Assembly (NCBI GenBank): GCA_003427395.1
Contig: BFEA01000144.1
Location: 2,887,926 to 2,909,783, forward strand
Source: Chara braunii
Taxonomy: Eukaryota; Streptophyta; Charophyceae; Charales; Characeae
DNA length: 21,858 bases
Direction of reading: 5' to 3'
Shown piece after piece: positions 17,062 through 21,858 of this stretch (position 1 is its first letter; each line of letters starts with the position of its first letter). A model generated the notes under the pieces. That model was given only the letters and a program-made list of their open reading frames with translations. It was not told the DNA's origin and ran no database searches. The translations under genes were made by a program, and so were the position numbers.

Positions 17062-17405
17062 AGTTAAAGAGAGGATAGGGAGGATGGGGAATGAAAAGTG
17101 ATACAATGGGGTAGACTGATACATGTTGAAACTGATTGAAACATATTGAAACTCGTTGAAACATGTTGAAATGTGTTAATAAACGTTTAAAAATTTTCCT
17201 AAATGATTTTATGGTTACTGAAAGTCGTTTGTAACCACATGAAATCAAGCTCTTTGTTTATGAATGATTATGGTATATTATAAACCCGTCCGTCTCGCGG
17301 ACATTTTTTTTGTGCCCTAGTCACTTTTTTTCCGTAAATGAACGAACCCACTCGTATTTTACTCTCGTGATTTTGTTCAAGGCAACGAAAAAAACACATG
17401 TTAAG
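17062..17405 (+). repeat. Tandem ~350-bp repeat, copy 2, with 10-bp minisatellite
   Basis: Copy 2 aligns with copy 1 over its full length. At 17126-17175 it has five exact-phase 10-bp units starting TTGAA (at 17126, 17136, 17146, 17156, 17166); copy 1 has two clear units plus a worn one at 16760-16789. The 85-codon minus-strand frame across 16991-17248 partly translates this minisatellite and is not considered a gene. Confidence 0.85.
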
Positions 17406-18216
17406 TCTTAAAGGGAAATAATCAATGTGGATCTTACCATGATTGACCGAGTACCCTTATTCGTTAATTCATCATTTAATTTTCACATGGTAATTTGACA
17501 TAAGATTGTCTTGATCCCGATTATCACAAGTACCGCTTTCAAGAGAGACTTAAACTTTATAATAAAAACAAGTTTTAAATTAAAGTATTATTCAATATCC
17601 CTATTTTTTTTGCATCGCATCTTTTTTTTTTCGGACGCACGTTTAATAGAGCTAACAACAAACACTCGAGACGCCGTAACCGTCAGTTATACCTATACTC
17701 GCCAATCGTCCAAAGCACTGACAAAATAGGGGGTCGAAAAGGTGATGCAGAACTTGCTGCTCACCAATCGTCTCTCTCACTGTAACGAATATCATATTTT
17801 GACACAGAGTTAATTGGGGGTCGAAAATTCTCCCTAAATATATTAAAATTATGCACTTCACATACCCTAAAGCACTGACATGTCATATAAAACGAAAATC
17901 CGAACGAAAGTAAAAAATATGCACAATATGATGGTTTCTATACAAAATTCGATAAAAAAAAAATGTTAACCACATGTACATTTCATGTACATACCTTGTC
18001 TCGTTTCATTGTCGATAGTCTCGTTATCGACCGATTGAAGGGTTCTACCGTTACGCCGACCGGACCCTATATCACGCGCTGTGTCTGTCACCCACGGGAG
18101 GACCGATCGGGGCTCTTGTGACTTGCAAGAAAACAGTTAGTCCACACCCACACATATAGAGATTGGAGCTGACCTTTGGACACTGCATCGAGTCTCTCAT
18201 TGTCCGCTGTCTGGAA
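17406..18216. other. Unassigned region with scattered short repeats
   Basis: AAAGCACTGACA occurs at 17712-17723 and 17869-17880, GGGGGTCGAAAA at 17729-17740 and 17816-17827, and CCAATCGTC twice nearby. A 7-bp stem hairpin lies at 18011-18031. CATGTACAT is repeated at 17973 and 17984. No gene is recognised. Confidence 0.4.
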
Positions 18217-18241
18217 TAAATAAAAAGATTGTTTTTATTTA
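18217..18241. repeat. Perfect 10-bp A/T hairpin
   Basis: TAAATAAAAA (18217-18226) pairs with TTTTTATTTA (18232-18241) over a 5-base loop; GGA/TCC just outside could extend it past one mismatch. Confidence 0.7.
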
Positions 18242-18499
18242 GTCCAAAACAATGGGATTCACAGCATTACTTATAGCCCCAGAAGTAATTCCTGGGTCCG
18301 AATCAGGAAAATCGGTTTGAGTCCCGACCAATGTCACTAACAACCTCGGACGAATCCTCCGTCCAACGGGGTGGCGCCGATATCGTGCTCGCTAATCCCA
18401 GGGAACTGTGCTCGAACTCTCTGTGTCAGAATTAGATTTTCGGGCCCACTGGGGCCATAGCTCCCGATCAAGCTTCACCATGCTCATGTCACACTCCAC
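18242..18499. other. Unassigned region before the minisatellite
   Basis: Mixed sequence with rising GC content. The plus-strand frame that opens at 18408 runs into the 17-bp minisatellite and has no recognisable domain. Confidence 0.35.
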
Positions 18500-19060
18500 T
18501 TTGACTGTCCTTTTTCAAGCCTCAAATGTCCGCTCCAATCCAAGGGTTTCAGCTCAAGTCTCAGATGTCCGAGGTTGTCTTTATGTGCCCTGTCTGAACA
18601 GACAACCTAGTCAGTATCAAACTCTCAGTCTGTCTTCAAATATCCCATCCGCTCGTAAGTCCCGGTCCTACCAGACTCCGTGTTGTATCCAATTTCCCAG
18701 TTCTGCCAAAGTTCCAGTTCAGTCCTATGTCCTGAAACAGCCAAAGTTCCAGTTCGGTCCGATGTACCGGTGCCGCCAAAGTCCCAGTCCAACTGATGTC
18801 AGGCCTTTGTGTATTCTCAGTCCGCCTTCAAAATCCAAGTTCGTCTTTACAATCCCTGCTCGCCTTCAAAGTCCAGGTCTAAACGAAAGTCTCATACTCC
18901 CCAAAGTTCTTGTTTCGTCAAAGTTCCATTTCTGTTAAAGTCACAGGCCCGTCCAAAGTTATAGCCCAACAAAAGTCTCGAACTGTCTAAAGTCCCGGAT
19001 TCGTGAAATCCCGGTCCGACTGTGGACCAGCGCTCTGGGCTCCACAGTCCATGCCCGTAG
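18500..19060 (+). repeat. Degenerate 17-bp minisatellite
   Basis: Consecutive 17-base units are clearest at 18917-19018, all built on an approximate consensus GTCCAAAGTCCCGGTCT. Earlier copies of GCCAAAGTTCCAGTTC at 18705, 18740 and 18775 are 35 bases apart, about two units. Further left the units become harder to follow. Seventeen is not a multiple of three, so the 176-codon frame at 18408-18938 changes phase each unit and is not a repeat-protein gene. Confidence 0.65.
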
Positions 19061-19429
19061 TTTTGGACTGTGCCCGAAGTCCCAGTTCATCCGTGCGGAG
19101 AGGCGTGTCTGGACAAATTCGAACGGGGCCGTTAGTCGCCGCTCCCGCACTTGCTGATGAGCGTGGTCCGGTGTTTGAACGTGCCCAGATTCCGACTGCG
19201 TGCGGGCACGCCCGGTACCTGACCCCAACTGTGTGAGAGCGAGCGCTGGTCCGCGCGGATATTTCTGCCCGATCTTGACTTCATGCGGGCGCGCGCAGCG
19301 GTCCCCGCTCGATCTCGACTTCGTGCGGGCGTGTGCTGGTGCGGGCGTGTGCTGGTGCGGGCAGCTGTCCCCGTCCGATCTTGACTTCTCGAGTGTATGT
19401 GCAAAGTCGCGCGCAGCTACTCGTGCCCG
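19061..19429 (+). repeat. Transitional GC-rich repeat block
   Basis: CGATCT(T/C)GACTTC recurs at about 19270, 19309 and 19375, followed by GCGGGCG or TCGAGTG. The 16-base unit GTGCTGGTGCGGGCGT is repeated in tandem within 19328-19362. These look like diverged relatives of the 52-bp units to the right. Confidence 0.55.
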
Positions 19430-19960
19430 ATCCGGGTTCCCCCTGAGTGTACGCGTGTACTCGCGACCGCGCGCGCTGCGATCCCGACCTCCGTGAGCGT
19501 GTGCGAGTGAGCGCACGACGGCGCGCGTTGCAATACTGACCTCCACGAGCGTGTGTGCGTGGTGCGCGCGACCCCCCCCGCCACAATCCCGACCTCCTCG
19601 AGCGTGTGCGAGTGTGCACGCGACCGCGAGCGTCGCAATACCGACCTCCACGAGCGTGTGAGAATGTGCACGCGACCGCGCGAACCGCAATCCCGACCTC
19701 CTCGAGCGTGTGCATGTGTGAGCGCGACCTCGCGCGTCGCAATACGGACCTCCGCGAGCGTGTGCGAGTGTGCGCACGACCTCGAGCGTCGCAATACCGA
19801 CCTCCGCGAGCGTGTGTGTGTGTGCTGGCGACGGCGCGCGCCGCAATCCCGACTTCCGTGAGCGTGTGCGCGTGTGCAGTTGTGAGAGTGACCCCGCGCG
19901 TCGCAATCCCGACTTCCGCTAGTGTGTGCGTGTGAGCTCTCGCTACCGTGCGCGACCTCC
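19430..19960 (+). repeat. CpG-dense 52-bp tandem array
   Basis: The anchor CGACCTCC (variants TGACCTCC, GGACCTCC, CGACTTCC) starts at 19485, 19537, 19590, 19642, 19694, 19746, 19798, 19850 and 19910, giving spacings of 52, 53, 52, 52, 52, 52, 52 and 60. Each unit contains CGAGCGTGTGCGAGTGTGC-like and GCG-CGCAAT segments. Fifty-two is one more than a multiple of three, so frame rotates through the units. The 315-, 194- and 153-codon minus-strand frames and the plus-strand frames of 102-126 codons are all stop-poor readings of this array, not genes. Confidence 0.9.
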
Positions 19961-20297
19961 CCAGGTGGGTGTGTGTGTGCGCGAATGCGTGTGGGCTCCA
20001 TGACTATGGCGCCTGCTCTCCCTTACCTACCTCCCGGTAAGTCAACCTGGTCCTCACTTCTCTAGTCTCTTCGAGCTTCCGTAGGGCGCCTACACGTGCA
20101 CTTCTTCCAAGTCCTCCTGAACTCCACTCGGATGCCCGTGCGTGAACAAGTGGGAAGTCCCGCTCCCCGCCGTCGTGCGCCCGTAAGTGCGCTTCTCCGA
20201 AGTCCCCACCTTAGAGCCCGGTTGGGCTTATATACCTTGTTGGGCCTTCCTCTCGGAGCGCCTCTGCCTCTTTCTCTACTCTGGGGCTGCCGACAAG
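19961..20297. other. GC-rich unassigned region
   Basis: Sequence after the array with no recognised gene. Frames at 20062-20553 (-, 163 codons) and 20096-20521 (+, 141 codons) lie opposite each other, show no known domain and reflect high GC content. Confidence 0.35.
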
Positions 20298-20422
20298 TTG
20301 CAGTGCCCTGGTACCATGGCTCCCCCGGGCTTAAACCCGGACCTGTTTGGGCCCCTGAAGAGTTCTCAGCGAAGGGAGCCATTTTTGTCGAGTACCGAAC
20401 CTTTTGCAGTGCCCTGGTACCA
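20298..20422 (+). repeat. 19-bp direct repeat, 106 bp apart
   Basis: TTGCAGTGCCCTGGTACCA occurs exactly at 20298-20316 and 20404-20422. It includes a GGTACC site. The matching stops abruptly on both sides. Confidence 0.9.
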
Positions 20423-21015
20423 GGCCTCCTTCCGAACCTAGGTCCGCGTCTGACCTCCCGTGGTCCCCACACGAAAGACACCGACTTTATAGAATTTTGC
20501 AGGGCTCGAACCCTCGAGTAAATAATCCCATGGCCCGAGGGCCCTTTTCCCAACCTTAGGCCCTGTTGCCCATGTTAGGTCTCAGGTACAACTCAAATGC
20601 AACGGTCTCGTGCGTGCTCTTGTAGCGCTCTCCCTCAAATTTGGGCCTCGTGGCGAACTTTAATGTTATCGCTGCTTGGTCCGCCCGAGGGCTCGTCACA
20701 ATAGTTGGCCCCCTTCATTATTTCGTTCTCTATTCGGCTCTTAGCTTGAGTCCAGCCTTCCCGTTGTCAGGCGGCCACAAGTAGTGCGCCGCCTGAAAAC
20801 GGCAGTTTAGGGGTTTAGGCTCAGGGTTAAGTCCGCGTTTTGACAGTGCTTTGGGATGACCGGGCTGCATGAATTATGAGAACTCAGGGTACCCCTGATT
20901 CTGCACGCACTAGATTTTAAGAGTAACCCCCAAAGACAGCACGAAGGGTAGGTGCACTGAGCACGGCTGGAGACCGTCATTTCCGGTCGCTCAGAGGACT
21001 GGGATCGTTTTGGCC
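20423..21015. other. Unassigned region
   Basis: The minus strand at 20514-20504 reads GGGTTCGAGCC, a good B-box match, but no A box lies at tRNA spacing (the nearest candidate is about 60 bases away) and no cloverleaf forms. No gene recognised. Confidence 0.35.
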
Positions 21016-21056
21016 TGCCGCGGAGAGAGATCGCGGAAACAGACCTCGCCGCGGCA
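21016..21056. repeat. 8-bp GC-rich hairpin
   Basis: TGCCGCGG at 21016-21023 pairs exactly with CCGCGGCA at 21049-21056 over a 25-base loop. Confidence 0.65.
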
Positions 21057-21858
21057 TTTTGACGGCATACAACCGGGGCCGAAATGAGGCCTCGGATTTT
21101 TGTCTATTCTAATATCATAATTAAAAATAAAAGAAAAAGATTAAGACCAGAAGAGGAGCGGCGAAAAACGCAATATTCCTTATTTTCTTCATTTTTCACT
21201 ACATTTAATCTTAGGGGAAATTTCCTTGTTATTTTATGTTTTCGGCAATGTAATTAAAAACATAGAAAAATATTAAAAAATGATAAAAGGAAAAAGAAAC
21301 AAAACGAAATCGGTTATTTATAAAAATTTTCTTGGAATTTAATTTTGGAAAACTTACGATTAATTTAATATTTCCAACGATAAAATTAAGAAAAGGGAAG
21401 AATGATGAAAATTGATGAAAGGAGCGGGAACGCATGATTATCAGGAGGGAGGCCTAATTTCGTCTCGATTACCCCGACGTTAGTTTTGACCCCGGATTAA
21501 ATATTTTCCCTGGGTTTTGTCATTTTTTTTACTACCCCTGACGGCTGAGATTTCCTGAGTCGCTTTCCCTGGTTTGCTTGATCACTAACACTGACCACTG
21601 TTCAGACGTTCTGAGTGCGGGGGACACATGGACAGGCGCGTGCCTGACGTGCTTCGGGTGCGGTTGATACCTGTGTCACTACGGTGACGTATTTTCAGAC
21701 TCCGGACAGTTGCGCTGATTTATTCTGACAGATATTCCAGTTTTGGGACCTCGGCGGCAGATTGTTTTCAGGTCCGGAAAAGTTGCGGCACTGTATATCA
21801 GGCTCGGTACGCTGGTTTGAAACAGGGCCGGTATAATTATTTGGCTGAGACCGGCTGG
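21057..21858. other. Unassigned region to window end
   Basis: AT-rich to about 21440, then mixed composition. A weak direct duplication of about 30 bases (around 21221-21258 and 21350-21390, seen as two similar stretches in the 68-codon minus-strand frame at 21229-21435) is present. The last 400 bases show no gene or repeat I can identify; an exon of an interrupted gene cannot be excluded. Confidence 0.3.

Noticed and set aside
18408-18938. 176-codon plus-strand open frame
   Set aside because: It covers a degenerate 17-bp minisatellite, shows no recognisable domain, and its phase is not conserved between units.
18959-19906. 315-codon minus-strand open frame
   Set aside because: It is a stop-poor reading of the 52-bp array; the period is not a multiple of three and several frames are open together.
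20504-20514. Possible tRNA gene on the minus strand (good B box)
   Set aside because: No A box at tRNA spacing, and acceptor and anticodon stems do not form.
20062-20553. 163-codon minus-strand and 141-codon plus-strand frames
   Set aside because: Opposed frames in GC-rich DNA with no recognisable domain on either strand.
1-21858. CRISPR array
   Set aside because: The tandem repeats lack constant repeats alternating with unique spacers, and no cas-like gene is present.

Overview
This window reads as nuclear DNA from a repeat-rich eukaryote, most probably a plant or streptophyte alga. The reasons are poly-A/poly-T runs of 16-35 bases, TA and CA microsatellites, tRNA-derived pol III promoter boxes, foldback elements, a decayed retrotransposon Gag, and a 12-base match at 4881-4892 to the initiator-Met tRNA primer-binding site usual in plant LTR retrotransposons. 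I found no intact gene, no bacterial operon structure, no rRNA, no complete tRNA and no CRISPR array. Every long open frame can be explained by base composition, tandem repetition or decayed mobile DNA. I cannot name the species.

Layout. 1-2.4 kb: unassigned sequence with a 33-bp tandem duplication (58-123) and a strong 30-bp-stem foldback (486-582). 2.4-4.4 kb: A/T tracts, a G-poor stretch with CCCTAA-like words, then mixed sequence. 4.4-5.25 kb: retrotransposon debris, made of a pol III-like segment, the end of a candidate LTR with its primer-binding site, and a minus-strand tRNA-derived SINE. 5.6-6.3 kb: an almost G-free pyrimidine tract, then a degenerate 68-73-bp tandem repeat. 6.6-8.5 kb: two tandem copies of a ~750-bp unit bounded by (TA)n, with conserved GC-rich hairpins and nested ~100-bp monomers, followed by an inverted fragment of the same family. 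8.5-10.8 kb: a decayed LTR-retrotransposon Gag spread over several reading frames.

10.8-18 kb: AT-rich DNA with no recognisable gene but several structured repeats. These are a perfect 23-bp inverted repeat (11354-11479), a ~360-bp foldback (12056-12415), a 74-bp direct repeat, GTTCGG/GCTCGG palindromes beside a (CA)n tract, a ~590-bp foldback (15945-16536), and two tandem ~350-bp copies (16696-17405) containing a 10-bp minisatellite. 18.5-20 kb: a degenerate 17-bp minisatellite passing into a CpG-dense 52-bp array. 20-21.86 kb: mixed sequence with a 19-bp direct repeat and no recognised gene.

The elements do not form a pathway. The window looks like a nested repeat landscape, and its most unusual parts are the (TA)n-bounded GTTCGG unit, the 17-bp/52-bp array and the foldbacks whose base pairing is preserved.
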